Source: Colwellia sp. PAMC 21821 | GTDB lineage: Bacteria; Pseudomonadota; Gammaproteobacteria; Enterobacterales; Alteromonadaceae | NCBI RefSeq assembly: GCF_002077175.1 | Contig: NZ_CP014943.1 | Coordinates: 2,232,001 to 2,296,000, forward strand | Reading direction: 5' to 3' | DNA length: 64,000 bases | Shown: positions 27,386 to 36,900 of the stretch, one piece after another | How the letters are laid out: every line of letters starts with the position of its first letter | Numbering within the stretch: position 1 is the stretch's first letter | The notes under the pieces: model-generated | Seen by the model: only the letters and a program-made list of their open reading frames with translations | Told to the model about the DNA's origin: nothing | Database searches by the model: none | Translations under genes and position numbers: made by a program

Positions 27386-28714
27386 TTATAATCCTACTTT
27401 TAATGCCATATAAACAGCAACTATAATTACCCAACAATAAAGCATAGACTTAATAACCATGTCCTTGCAAAAAAGCATTTTTAGTTCAGGCCTTAACGTA
27501 AACAATCTAATGTGGCTTGCCGTTAACATACCTAAAAATATAAAGAGTAATAAAGTGAATTGGCGACTTAAAAAGAAGGCCGTGATCATAAAGCCTAACA
27601 TTGAAAAGAATAATGCCTGATTTATTTTTACTTCAGCAGCGTAAGCTATTTTAGATTCATCGCTAATATCATCACCGGGTAAATTGGCAAACTCTTTTAT
27701 CACCTTATAGGAAGCTAGCATACAAAGTATTATAACGCCGGCCCAAAGTGAATACCCGGGAATGCCCATCTCACCTGCAACATGTATATAAGAATTATGT
27801 GCAACAAGTTCATGATGGTCCATGAAATTACCTTTGCCAACCCCAAATATTGGATTGTTTAATAGCATAAGTATGCCAGAATACCAGGCCTCTAATCGAC
27901 CGTTTGCAGACGACTCTGAGGAAGACATACCGCCAAACTTGGCTAATAAAGTGGCAACTATAGGTGCCATAATTATGGCAAATAATATTAATCTTGCTCC
28001 AGCCTTTTTAATCATATAATAACTGCAAATTACGCCAATTACTCCTAGCAAAGTGCCTCTTGAGCCGGTCATCCAAACACCGTAGCAAAGCAAAGCAAAT
28101 ATTAAGGGCATTATTACTTTATTTAATGCGCCTTTTTCACTGTAAAAGTAAGCTAAAAATGCAATATTCATAACTAAAAACATACCTAAATCGTTAGGAT
28201 CACCAAAAAAACCTAAATAAGTAATCCGCATTTCAGATCTACCTACGGAAAATGAGTCACCTAAACCGTACCCAAACGTACCATCAAAAGATTGCTGTTG
28301 AATGTAACCGTTGTATACCATAATTAAAGCGGCAGCTATTGATACATACATCAGTAATTTTTGTCGAGAAATAGAAGTAATTAAACTGCTATACAAGAAA
28401 AATGGGATAATTGAAGCCACAAAAAACTTTTGGGCTTCCTCAATGCCTCCCATGCCCCAGCCATTTAAAAATGCTGAAATCATAATTAACGGTGTAAATC
28501 CCAATAACATATAATGTTGAGGCAATATTGTGATCGGCCTTAATGACGTTAAGGTAAATAGAAAGGCAAGAATTGCAAAAACCTTGATCACTATATATTT
28601 TGAAGTTTCATAACTAAATTCATGCGGGCGAATTAATACAGCAATGGTGTAAAGCACCAGAAAGAAAAATGCTAAAGTTGCATTTTTTTCTTGGGTCGGG
28701 AAAGTATGTACCAT
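27386..28714 (-). CDS. O-antigen ligase / Wzy-like polymerase
   Basis: 442 residues with about 11 membrane helices and one large periplasmic loop near residues 270-320 holding GVGKGNFMDHHELVAHNSYI, the Wzy_C/WaaL-type region with its conserved His. In this locus it is the best candidate for the polymerase that joins flipped repeat units, partnered with the flippase at 35282 and the Wzz-like proteins. It could instead be an exosortase-associated O-glycosylation ligase; the families are related and I cannot separate them here. Confidence 0.82.
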   Translation of the reverse strand: MVHTFPTQEKNATLAFFFLVLYTIAVLIRPHEFSYETSKYIVIKVFAILAFLFTLTSLRPITILPQHYMLLGFTPLIMISAFLNGWGMGGIEEAQKFFVASIIPFFLYSSLITSISRQKLLMYVSIAAALIMVYNGYIQQQSFDGTFGYGLGDSFSVGRSEMRITYLGFFGDPNDLGMFLVMNIAFLAYFYSEKGALNKVIMPLIFALLCYGVWMTGSRGTLLGVIGVICSYYMIKKAGARLILFAIIMAPIVATLLAKFGGMSSSESSANGRLEAWYSGILMLLNNPIFGVGKGNFMDHHELVAHNSYIHVAGEMGIPGYSLWAGVIILCMLASYKVIKEFANLPGDDISDESKIAYAAEVKINQALFFSMLGFMITAFFLSRQFTLLLFIFLGMLTASHIRLFTLRPELKMLFCKDMVIKSMLYCWVIIVAVYMALKVGL

Positions 28715-28806
28715 AATTATTTAAAAATCCGTAATTCTATTTATTTTTTGTAAGTCATATTTATCTGACTGAAGTTATCAATTTTTTGTTATGATTTATG
28801 GCAGTT

Positions 28807-31800
28807 TTAATCAGGTATTATGCATTGCTGTTTACTGCTTTCTATTGGCCAACCTTTGCCTGGCGACCAGGCTTTTAGTAAGCAACCATCCCTATATGCA
28901 ACAAGCTCCATGTCCACAGAAAGCTTTGAATAATTATAAGTAGGACCGTTATGCGGAAATTCTACCACTAAATCGACCAAGGTTGCATCACCTAGACCTG
29001 CATGTGCGATAAATCGAGCGTCGGTTACGTTGTAGTTACCGAGATAGCGAGTAGCTAAAATTTGTTTTGAAGCAGAGTCTTTAATAATAAACTTAGTATG
29101 ATAACCATCCGTATTTTGATTTAAGCCTCTTGCCCTTAGCTTAAGCCAATGGTTTGCATTGGCATTGTTTTTGTATAAGCGTAACCCTTTAACATCACCA
29201 ATACCATTACTTAAAATAGCTACATCTAAAAAACCATCGTTATTCCAGTCAGCAATATTTCCCCATGGGCGAAAAACGTCTACACCCGCACCACCATTTT
29301 TAATTAAATTTTTGATTGTAGTAAACGTACCATCGCCATTGTTTTTAAAAAATCGAGGGCTATTTTTATAGCTTTGAGACATAGTCATAAAATCTATGAA
29401 GCCGTCATTATCAAAGTCACCAGGGTATATACCTGCGTAAGTTGTCCAGTAGGTGGTATTTCTTAAAGAACCATCTGTCCACGAGCCACCACCTGCTTTT
29501 TCGGTAACATTAGTAAAGGTACCATTACCATTATTTCTCTGTAAAGATAGATAAAATTCTTTATCTTTAACTTTAGGTCCCCATTGTCCGCTGCCAAATA
29601 ATACATCCATATCACCGTCATTATCGTAATCAAGCGATACTTGCATATTGCTTGTTGGTCCTCTTTTACTTCGAATGAAATCTTGTTTTGTGCTTGTAAA
29701 AGCATAATTAAAGGCATCGAAATCACGAGCAATTGGGTTATATCGCCAATATCCGTAGGCTTCTCCACTGACAATATCAGGCCAAGAGTCACCGTCAACA
29801 TCAGCGACTAAATAAGAACTCGATTTAAAGCCAGGTGATATATCGTTCAGCAACTCTGGAATTATAGTGCTATTAGTTATGGGATCATATATGCGCCTTC
29901 GAAGAGGAGAAGCCGTTGCAGAGGCTATAAGCTCTATTTTACCGTCGCCATTTATATCTAATGCAGTGCATCTGTTCTTACCTCCTCTACATCCAGTCAC
30001 TTCACTTTTATAAACGGGTGGAGATCCAACTGCTATGCTACTCAAAAGAGGGTATATCACCGAATTACCTCCATCGGCATCCGAACCAAAGAAGTCCGGT
30101 AATCCCGACTTCTTGCCAGTAATATTACTAAATATATAACGAGACGTAATTCGACCACTACTTTTCTGTGAATACTTACCTTCAACATTGGAATAATATG
30201 AAAAAGTGTTCTTACAGTGACCATTTAACGTTTCATGCAACCACATCTGGCTACTTCCCGCGTTGTCATTATGTGTGCCAACAAATAAGTCTAAACATCC
30301 ATCATTATTTACATCAGGCATTCCTATCCAGAAAGGTTGATGGGCAATTGGTCCGTAATTTATAGCCTTTTCGGTAACATCTGAAAACGATAGTTTACTG
30401 TATGAAGAATGAGTAGACGTAAATACTTTTGTGAGTTGGTAAAAAACGGACTGCTTTACGGGAACTTGGCTATTTTCTGGGATTATTTCAGTTACTTTCG
30501 TCGGTATTAAGTTATGAAGAGCATTTTCTTTTACCCACTGCCATGTTCTGATTGAATTTGATCTATGCTGCCAATTAAATAAACGATAAACATTTGAAAA
30601 AACGTCAGCACATTGAACATGCGCCCATCCTTCAATTAACTTATCAATACGCGACGCTAATTTTAATTGCTTTTGGGCGTCAGGCTCAAAATAATAAGCG
30701 GTTGCTAAAACGAGCACTGTTTCAATGTTATGCGTGTCAGAATAGTATGGCCAAAAGTTATTACTCGTAATGGTTTTATCATCAGCCCATTTACTGGCAA
30801 AATAAACTAAATCAGTTTCTTTTGCTGTTTTATTGCAGCTTTTTGTGTGAGTTTGCTTAGCTTTACTAAAAGCAGACTTTCGCTGGTATTGGTTATTACC
30901 CATATAACGAGAGGTAAAACCATGTTCCTCAACGGCATTACCTAGCCTTCGCAGCATTTCAGGAATTTGTTTATTCTTAGTTACCCAATAACTTTGCCAT
31001 AAAAAATCGCTAATATTTTCACTCATCCATGGCGAAAAAGCACGATCATTTGCATTGCTTAAAGGTGCACTTTTTTCGCTATTATTACCCTCATGAACAT
31101 TATAACTATGTTCGAAGCCGCCAGACTTAGGCCGCCAATTATTTGCTAAATCCCAAGGCTTTACTGTTTGCTGCATATCGGCGAGCGAAGCTATTCGTTG
31201 GGTCAAATGGTCTAGTATTTTACTACTACCCGTCATTTCATAAGCAGAAATTTCAGCTAAGCCAGCCATACCTGCACCACGCTCTGTAAAACCTTCGTTT
31301 TCTTTATCATAGGCATCTCTACTGGCATATTGATTCCAGCCCAAGTCACTTTGTAACGCCATATCAATTATTAACGAATTATCCCACTGACTATTATCAC
31401 CTACTAAAGCCCAAGCCAATTTTGCTTGTTGCGGTGCTATATATTTACCATCGGCACAAGCAACACCTTTCCAAAGCCAACATCCTCTTCCTCCTGCTTT
31501 TGCTGGCGTAGCGTCATCGTTACGGACCTTAGAAAAATAAAACTGTTTACTCAGAAATGCTTCTTTTAAAAACTCTACCCTACCTGTTGTTATATAAACT
31601 TTAAAATAGGCAGACGATCGATCAAATAACCAGTTTGCACCACTGGATTTACTAAAGTTTAAATTACCAGACCAACGGTTGAATTGTGCTAACTGGTATT
31701 TTTCAAAATTATCATCTATTGCGGGCGCAGGTAAGTATGGCGGTATTAAGCCGGAAAGTGATAGATAGTGTGTATCATGTAGGGCAAAAATTCTAGGGTA

Positions 31801-32937
31801 TGGCATATAGGCTTTGGTTTCATCTGACGTTGCCCAGCCATTTTTATGTGCTATTTCGGTTAAATCATTACGCGTATTTCGACCTAAATTGGTAACCGAA
31901 AGAATAATATCGCCATGGCGCATATCAATATTTTGTAATTGAATAGTAACTGAGCGAATTGAATTGTCTTGCCAATGCCACTGTAAACCCGGCTTCGCAA
32001 ATATAGCTTGTTCAATACCATTGATTGAAACGTTTAATTCACTGGTGTTTTTAACCACACCTTGCGCTAGGGGTAAGCCAAAAGTAACGAGTTCATTATC
32101 CTTTGGGACTATCTGGCCATCTGCAGTTAATCGAACACTCGTATTTAAAATACTAGAGCTTAAATTATTAGCATTGTGTAGGCTTTTTGAATTCACAGGT
32201 AATATTTTTTCAGCGCTAGTGGCAGGCGGTTTTGGTAAAATAGTGACAGTTAGCTTATCTTCTGCGCTTGCACCTTTATTGTCAGTTACCTTTAATGAGA
32301 ATGTTAGGGATTCTGCAGCAGCTACCTCAGGGGCAATAAAGTTTGTTACTTTACTGCTTGGAGATAAAATACTTACATTCGTGCCTGAAAGTTGCTGCCA
32401 CAAATATTGCTGTATTTTACCATCAGAGTCGTAACTGTTAACACTACTAAGCGCTATGGTAGAGCCGCTAGCGGCACTAAAGTTTTGTTGCGTATGTGCA
32501 AAAGGGTAAATGTTGTCTGAAGCTGGCGTAATGGTCACGTTTATAAAACTGCTTGCGGTACTACCTTGGTTATCGATTACCGTTAAATTAAATTTCAGTG
32601 TCGTTATTTTAGAAAAATTAGGCGCAACAAAGTTAATGTCGCTTTCGCTCAAGGTATTTATTACTACAGGGTTACCCGATGTTTGTTGCCATAAATAGCC
32701 TGCTATTTCGCCATCAGGATCTTTACTTTGCTCGCCGTAAAGTGTAACTAACTCGCCAGCATATACGTGTAAATTTTCACCGGTAACCGCAATGGGTTGT
32801 TGGTTTTTTGTTGGTTCAATTTTTATCGGTTCAGCAATAGGTAATGATATTTCTTTATTATCACAAGCGATAAGGCTAAACAGCAACAGCGTAAATAAAA
32901 GTTTTAGGTTGATGAATTTCAGTGAGGAAACAAGCAT
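28807..32937 (-). CDS. Giant lipoprotein: PKD-like, RIFT/toroid-like, VCBS repeats and ASPIC domain
   Basis: 1376 residues. A lipoprotein signal has its lipobox at Cys25, with Asp at +2, a residue that retains lipoproteins at the inner membrane in E. coli. Two PKD/cadherin-like domains follow (about 46-136 and 141-234; DPDGEIAGYLWQQ, DSDGKIQQYLWQQ). Then comes a beta-rich part (about 260-360) and an alpha-helical toroid-like part (about 370-830). After that are FG-GAP/VCBS repeats with calcium-loop motifs (DVNNDGCLDLF, DINGDGKIEL, DYDNDGDMDV, DFDNDGFIDF, DWNNDGFLDV; about 855-1250), and an ASPIC-like end (about 1260-1350). The beta plus toroid core resembles the whole protein at 52224. A carbohydrate-binding or -cleaving role in the EPS is likely but unproven. 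Confidence 0.82.
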   Translation of the reverse strand: MLVSSLKFINLKLLFTLLLFSLIACDNKEISLPIAEPIKIEPTKNQQPIAVTGENLHVYAGELVTLYGEQSKDPDGEIAGYLWQQTSGNPVVINTLSESDINFVAPNFSKITTLKFNLTVIDNQGSTASSFINVTITPASDNIYPFAHTQQNFSAASGSTIALSSVNSYDSDGKIQQYLWQQLSGTNVSILSPSSKVTNFIAPEVAAAESLTFSLKVTDNKGASAEDKLTVTILPKPPATSAEKILPVNSKSLHNANNLSSSILNTSVRLTADGQIVPKDNELVTFGLPLAQGVVKNTSELNVSINGIEQAIFAKPGLQWHWQDNSIRSVTIQLQNIDMRHGDIILSVTNLGRNTRNDLTEIAHKNGWATSDETKAYMPYPRIFALHDTHYLSLSGLIPPYLPAPAIDDNFEKYQLAQFNRWSGNLNFSKSSGANWLFDRSSAYFKVYITTGRVEFLKEAFLSKQFYFSKVRNDDATPAKAGGRGCWLWKGVACADGKYIAPQQAKLAWALVGDNSQWDNSLIIDMALQSDLGWNQYASRDAYDKENEGFTERGAGMAGLAEISAYEMTGSSKILDHLTQRIASLADMQQTVKPWDLANNWRPKSGGFEHSYNVHEGNNSEKSAPLSNANDRAFSPWMSENISDFLWQSYWVTKNKQIPEMLRRLGNAVEEHGFTSRYMGNNQYQRKSAFSKAKQTHTKSCNKTAKETDLVYFASKWADDKTITSNNFWPYYSDTHNIETVLVLATAYYFEPDAQKQLKLASRIDKLIEGWAHVQCADVFSNVYRLFNWQHRSNSIRTWQWVKENALHNLIPTKVTEIIPENSQVPVKQSVFYQLTKVFTSTHSSYSKLSFSDVTEKAINYGPIAHQPFWIGMPDVNNDGCLDLFVGTHNDNAGSSQMWLHETLNGHCKNTFSYYSNVEGKYSQKSSGRITSRYIFSNITGKKSGLPDFFGSDADGGNSVIYPLLSSIAVGSPPVYKSEVTGCRGGKNRCTALDINGDGKIELIASATASPLRRRIYDPITNSTIIPELLNDISPGFKSSSYLVADVDGDSWPDIVSGEAYGYWRYNPIARDFDAFNYAFTSTKQDFIRSKRGPTSNMQVSLDYDNDGDMDVLFGSGQWGPKVKDKEFYLSLQRNNGNGTFTNVTEKAGGGSWTDGSLRNTTYWTTYAGIYPGDFDNDGFIDFMTMSQSYKNSPRFFKNNGDGTFTTIKNLIKNGGAGVDVFRPWGNIADWNNDGFLDVAILSNGIGDVKGLRLYKNNANANHWLKLRARGLNQNTDGYHTKFIIKDSASKQILATRYLGNYNVTDARFIAHAGLGDATLVDLVVEFPHNGPTYNYSKLSVDMELVAYRDGCLLKAWSPGKGWPIESSKQQCIIPD

Positions 32938-33209
32938 GAATTAACTAGCCCTAATATATTACTTTTTATGAAGACGTTGAATAATCAATGCTTTGATTGA
33001 ATATTTTAATCAGTATAATGATAACTAATCTATTTACCAACATTTCAAATTAGAAAGTGAACAACCCAGACTTTACTCGAGACCCAATAATTTATAATTT
33101 AACTTCGTTATATGTGATTATGGGCAAAGACCAAACATAGACATTATCAATAAAGCCTCTTACTCTTGATTTTATGATGATTAAATATCACAAACGTGAG
33201 TAATAGCTA
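32938..33209. other. Divergent intergenic region
   Basis: 272 AT-rich bases between the giant lipoprotein gene (leftward) and the Wzz-fusion gene (rightward). Promoters for both must lie here, but I see no clear sigma-54 or sigma-70 pair, repeat or terminator. Confidence 0.5.
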
Positions 33210-35201
33210 GTGTCGTACGATCGGAGCGTAGATGTGATATCTCCTGTATATCAAAGCCAAAATACAGCATTAGAACCCAATATTCAAAATGAAATACTGC
33301 AAGCAAAAAAGTGGCAGGTACTCATAGGTACATTCCTATTTGTGCTTATATTATCGTTAATTTTGGTATGGGCCAGAGATAATGTTTTTCAGAGCCAAGC
33401 TACTATTCAGTTTTCTACTATGCAGACAACTAATGAGCAAGCTTCAGCTACACCGAACGCAGATAGTTTACTGAACTTGCAACGTCTAACTAGTAATAGA
33501 CTATTAAAAGCCGTTAATCGCAGTATATTGGTTAATTACGGTATACAAAGTAATGTGCAATTACTGAATGAAATGCTAAGTGCAGAGCTCCAAAGCGGCC
33601 AAATTATCAACTTAAAAGCAACAGGTAATAAACCGGAGCTATTAAAACCCATTTTGTCTACCTGGTTAGCAGAATACCTGAAGGCTTTTAGTGCTGAAAG
33701 TAACAACAATAATGCTGACAGTATAGTAAAAATAACCGCCATGCTTGCAGCGTTAGAGGAAAAAATATCACAGCAAAAAATAGCGTTAGTTACCTTCAGC
33801 CAAGATAATAATATTGTATCGCTTGAACGTGACGAAAATAGAATTTTAAATAAAGTAAATTCGATTGAAAAATTACTACATACGGCAGAGCAAGACTATA
33901 TAAACCATCAAGAAGTCGTGAACCGTATTAAGTATGCTGAAAAAGAAAATAGCTTGATTATTCACCCTAAAGACGAAGTAATTCTAGGCTCAATAAGTCA
34001 AAATATAGCTGCACTTGAAGATCAACTCAGTGAGCTGTCTGAAAAATACACCCGAAAATATATGGAGAAAGATCCTCTGATAATATCGATGCAAAAGTCG
34101 TTATTAAACTTTCAAAATCAGCTGGCAGAAAAAAGCTTATTAAGCCAAACAATGTTTATAGAAGAGTCTAAAAACAATTTACTGGTAGCAAAAGCTAAGG
34201 TAAGTCTATTAACCGAACAACTCGACACATTCAGTGTACAAGCGCAAACGTTTAATCATAGTTTAAAAGAATATGCGCGTTTAAATACTGCCTTGGAGCA
34301 GTTAGAAAACCAAGCGCAAAGCTTAAAAAATAACTTGCTAGCGCAAGAAATGCAGCAAGTAGTAAATCCCGAGTTTAACGTGCTTGAGCAACCTTTTGTG
34401 CCTAGTTACCCTATAGCACCGAATAATAAAAGAGACTCTTTAATTAGCGTGGTGGTATCGGCTATTATTTCGCTCTTGGCGTTGTTTTTATTTAGTTTTA
34501 TTGTACGGCAAAAGCAGGCATCAACCGTTTTTACGAACTATACTGTGGTGCCCAATGAAAGAGGCGATAATAGGCAGCTTCTTAATCAACAATCGACAGA
34601 GTTGCTTGTAAATCAGGCTGAAAACAAAACTCAAAATGAAGCTGAACAAGGGCTGCTGGAACAAAAAGTAGCTATTGAGCACTTTCGGTTATTAAGCACT
34701 GCAGAATGTCAAAAATTACTATCTTATTCTAGTAAACAAGGAAAACTTCTAATTTTGTTAGTCTTAAGTGGCGTTAATATTAAAGAGTTATTGCAAATTA
34801 AGCTAAAAGATTTTGATCTAGAAAAAAACACCCTTAAAATTGACGGGGAGTTCGTCAGAAATATAGCCGTACCACAGGGCGCCAGTTTACTCATTGCTCA
34901 AGTGATACAGTATAAAAGCACACAAGACAGAATTTTTGATGCAGATTATTCTGTTGAAGCACTCTCGCATTTAATCATTAATAGTGCCCATGACGCTGAG
35001 CTAAATGAGCCAGATAGTATAAGCTTAGAAGACTTACAGCATACCTATCTTACTTTTTTATTGGAGCAAGGGGTAAAGTTGAATGAACTGGAGAAAATAG
35101 CAGGATATATTAACCCTGCTCAGTTGTCGCTTTATCGTAAAGCTACAAATCAAGAATTGCTGGAAAATACTGAGTTGCTCACCATTTATCCTATTCATTA
35201 A
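33210..35201 (+). CDS. Wzz/GumC-like chain-length protein fused to a degenerate tyrosine-recombinase-like domain
   Basis: 663 residues, GTG start; no in-frame ATG exists before residue 71. Residues 35-55 and 408-431 are the two membrane spans. The region between has the Wzz N-domain and long coiled coils, and PSYPIAPNNKRDS is the Pro-rich motif before the second span. After a linker, residues about 490-650 align with XerC/XerD-type catalytic domains: LLVLSGVNIKELLQIKLKDF matches the LxxxTGLRxSELxxLxxxD block, and ISLEDLQHTYLTFLLEQG with LEKIAGYINPAQLSLYRK matches the HxLRH, LGH and tyrosine blocks. Catalytic Arg I is Asn, the first His is Glu, Arg II is Gln and the late His is Tyr; only one His and a Tyr remain. 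So it is probably a binding or scaffold domain, not a recombinase. It is the second Wzz of the locus and stands alone on the plus strand. Confidence 0.83.
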   Translation: MSYDRSVDVISPVYQSQNTALEPNIQNEILQAKKWQVLIGTFLFVLILSLILVWARDNVFQSQATIQFSTMQTTNEQASATPNADSLLNLQRLTSNRLLKAVNRSILVNYGIQSNVQLLNEMLSAELQSGQIINLKATGNKPELLKPILSTWLAEYLKAFSAESNNNNADSIVKITAMLAALEEKISQQKIALVTFSQDNNIVSLERDENRILNKVNSIEKLLHTAEQDYINHQEVVNRIKYAEKENSLIIHPKDEVILGSISQNIAALEDQLSELSEKYTRKYMEKDPLIISMQKSLLNFQNQLAEKSLLSQTMFIEESKNNLLVAKAKVSLLTEQLDTFSVQAQTFNHSLKEYARLNTALEQLENQAQSLKNNLLAQEMQQVVNPEFNVLEQPFVPSYPIAPNNKRDSLISVVVSAIISLLALFLFSFIVRQKQASTVFTNYTVVPNERGDNRQLLNQQSTELLVNQAENKTQNEAEQGLLEQKVAIEHFRLLSTAECQKLLSYSSKQGKLLILLVLSGVNIKELLQIKLKDFDLEKNTLKIDGEFVRNIAVPQGASLLIAQVIQYKSTQDRIFDADYSVEALSHLIINSAHDAELNEPDSISLEDLQHTYLTFLLEQGVKLNELEKIAGYINPAQLSLYRKATNQELLENTELLTIYPIH

Positions 35202-35237
35202 AATAAGTCTTAAATTATTAAAAATACTTACCTTAAT

Positions 35238-35272
35238 CGCGTTGTTTTCTATATTTAACTGAAAATAACGCG
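35238..35272. terminator. Hairpin between convergent genes
   Basis: CGCGTTGTTTTC (35238-35249) and GAAAATAACGCG (35261-35272) pair over 12 bases with one G-U wobble and an 11-base loop, between the converging Wzz-fusion and flippase genes. Probably a shared terminator, though the T run is weak. Confidence 0.55.
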
Positions 35273-35281
35273 TCCTATTAT

Positions 35282-36805
35282 TTATCTTTCTTTTAAAAAC
35301 CTGCTCTTAATTTTGGGGGGTAAGCGCTCAATTAGATGTTTTAGCAGTATTTTTTTAATACCTTTATCAAGTAATAAAACCCAACAAATAACTACAATAA
35401 ACGGGAAGGCTAACGTAGCGGATAGGAGAAACTCTAACCAAGTGTTAACAGCCAAATACTCTAGTAATTTACTGCCGGCAATACCCAAACCAACAGTTAA
35501 TAATACAGACTTTGATAAACACCAATAAAGCCCTCGCATATTAAAGTTATTATATTTTTTAAAGAGAAATATCTTGGCAAATACATTAAAAATAATACTG
35601 TTAATTAACCCACCTATGGCCAAACCAATTAGACCATATTTTAATCCTAGAAGAATGCTTAAGGTAATGTTGAATATTACAGCGGCGATAGTGATAACCG
35701 ATATATATTTATGATTTGCCTGCGCAAATAAAACCGTGTTCGCAGAACTGCTAAAAGCAGAAAACAAAGATGAAACCACGGCTAAATACAATAAATTAAC
35801 CGCGTATTCAAATTCTTGCCCTACCCACAATAGAATAAACACTTTCGCAAAAATAAATAATGACAAAAATAAAACCGTTGAGCAGAATAAATTAATGCTG
35901 GTTGTTTGAATAAATAACTTTTCCATGTTTTCATTACGGGCAGCTTTTTTATTAAATAAAGGCGAAAAAACCCCTGTAATAGAGCTAACGAATGCTGCTG
36001 TATGCATAATTAAATTACTGGAAATGCTGACCAAGGCTAAAGAGGATAAATCAAATAATTGGGTAATAATTAACGGACGAGATTTTGTGCCAACAGTACT
36101 AGCAACACCGTTAACAACTAAGTGTTTTGAGTAAGCAAATAAGTCAATAATTTCTTTTTTGCTGGCAAGTTTAAAGCTAAACCTAAGATCAGAAAATAAG
36201 CGTTTAGCATAATAAATTTTTATGGTGTTGGTTAATACATCACTAGCAAGTGTTGCGGCTACAGCGCCCCAAATGTTCATGTCTGACAGGAGAATAAAAA
36301 CCAAAACAGCTTTTACAATAGCGTTTAACGACGATATATTTGCATCAATATCGAACCGCAACATACCAGAAAAAATACCATGAAAAGGGTTCATCATAAA
36401 GCCCCAAAGCACTTTAACCGACAATACTAATAAAATATCAATTAATGTAATTTGGTCTATGCCTTCAACGCCAAAAATAGCGGGTACTGAGGTTAAACCG
36501 ATTAAAGCTAATACAGAAAAACCGCCTAAAACAGTAAAAAGTACCATGCTGGTTGAAAAAATCACATTTACACGTTTTTTATCGTTTAACTCTAAGGCTT
36601 GTACTATTTGGCGCTGTACTGCTTGAGGAAAGCCTAAATCTACAACATTAAACCAGCCCAATATAGATAAAATTAATAGCCATAAACCATAGTGGGTACT
36701 ACCTAGTTCATTAATAAAAAAGGGCGTTAGTAAAAAAGAGGTAACGACGATAATTCCACGTTCAAGAAACCGAAAAAGAGAGCTAGTGAGTAATTGTTTT
36801 TTCAT
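35282..36805 (-). CDS. Oligosaccharide flippase (Wzx-like)
   Basis: 507 residues with 12-14 hydrophobic helices, MATE/MOP superfamily. The N-terminal SSLFRFLERGIIVVTSFLLTPFFI and ELGSTHYGLWLLILSILGW are typical of polysaccharide transporters of the RfbX/Wzx group. It would move undecaprenyl-linked repeat units across the inner membrane for the Wzy-like polymerase at 27386. It is the only flippase in the window, which points to a Wzx/Wzy-dependent pathway. Confidence 0.9.
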   Translation of the reverse strand: MKKQLLTSSLFRFLERGIIVVTSFLLTPFFINELGSTHYGLWLLILSILGWFNVVDLGFPQAVQRQIVQALELNDKKRVNVIFSTSMVLFTVLGGFSVLALIGLTSVPAIFGVEGIDQITLIDILLVLSVKVLWGFMMNPFHGIFSGMLRFDIDANISSLNAIVKAVLVFILLSDMNIWGAVAATLASDVLTNTIKIYYAKRLFSDLRFSFKLASKKEIIDLFAYSKHLVVNGVASTVGTKSRPLIITQLFDLSSLALVSISSNLIMHTAAFVSSITGVFSPLFNKKAARNENMEKLFIQTTSINLFCSTVLFLSLFIFAKVFILLWVGQEFEYAVNLLYLAVVSSLFSAFSSSANTVLFAQANHKYISVITIAAVIFNITLSILLGLKYGLIGLAIGGLINSIIFNVFAKIFLFKKYNNFNMRGLYWCLSKSVLLTVGLGIAGSKLLEYLAVNTWLEFLLSATLAFPFIVVICWVLLLDKGIKKILLKHLIERLPPKIKSRFLKER

Positions 36806-36900
36806 TGAATGGAATGCTTAGCTTGTATAAAGTGATTGTAAGAAAGATAAGCGTTTTAGCTTATTTTAATTATTATGATAGTAATAAGGCTTTATAACAT

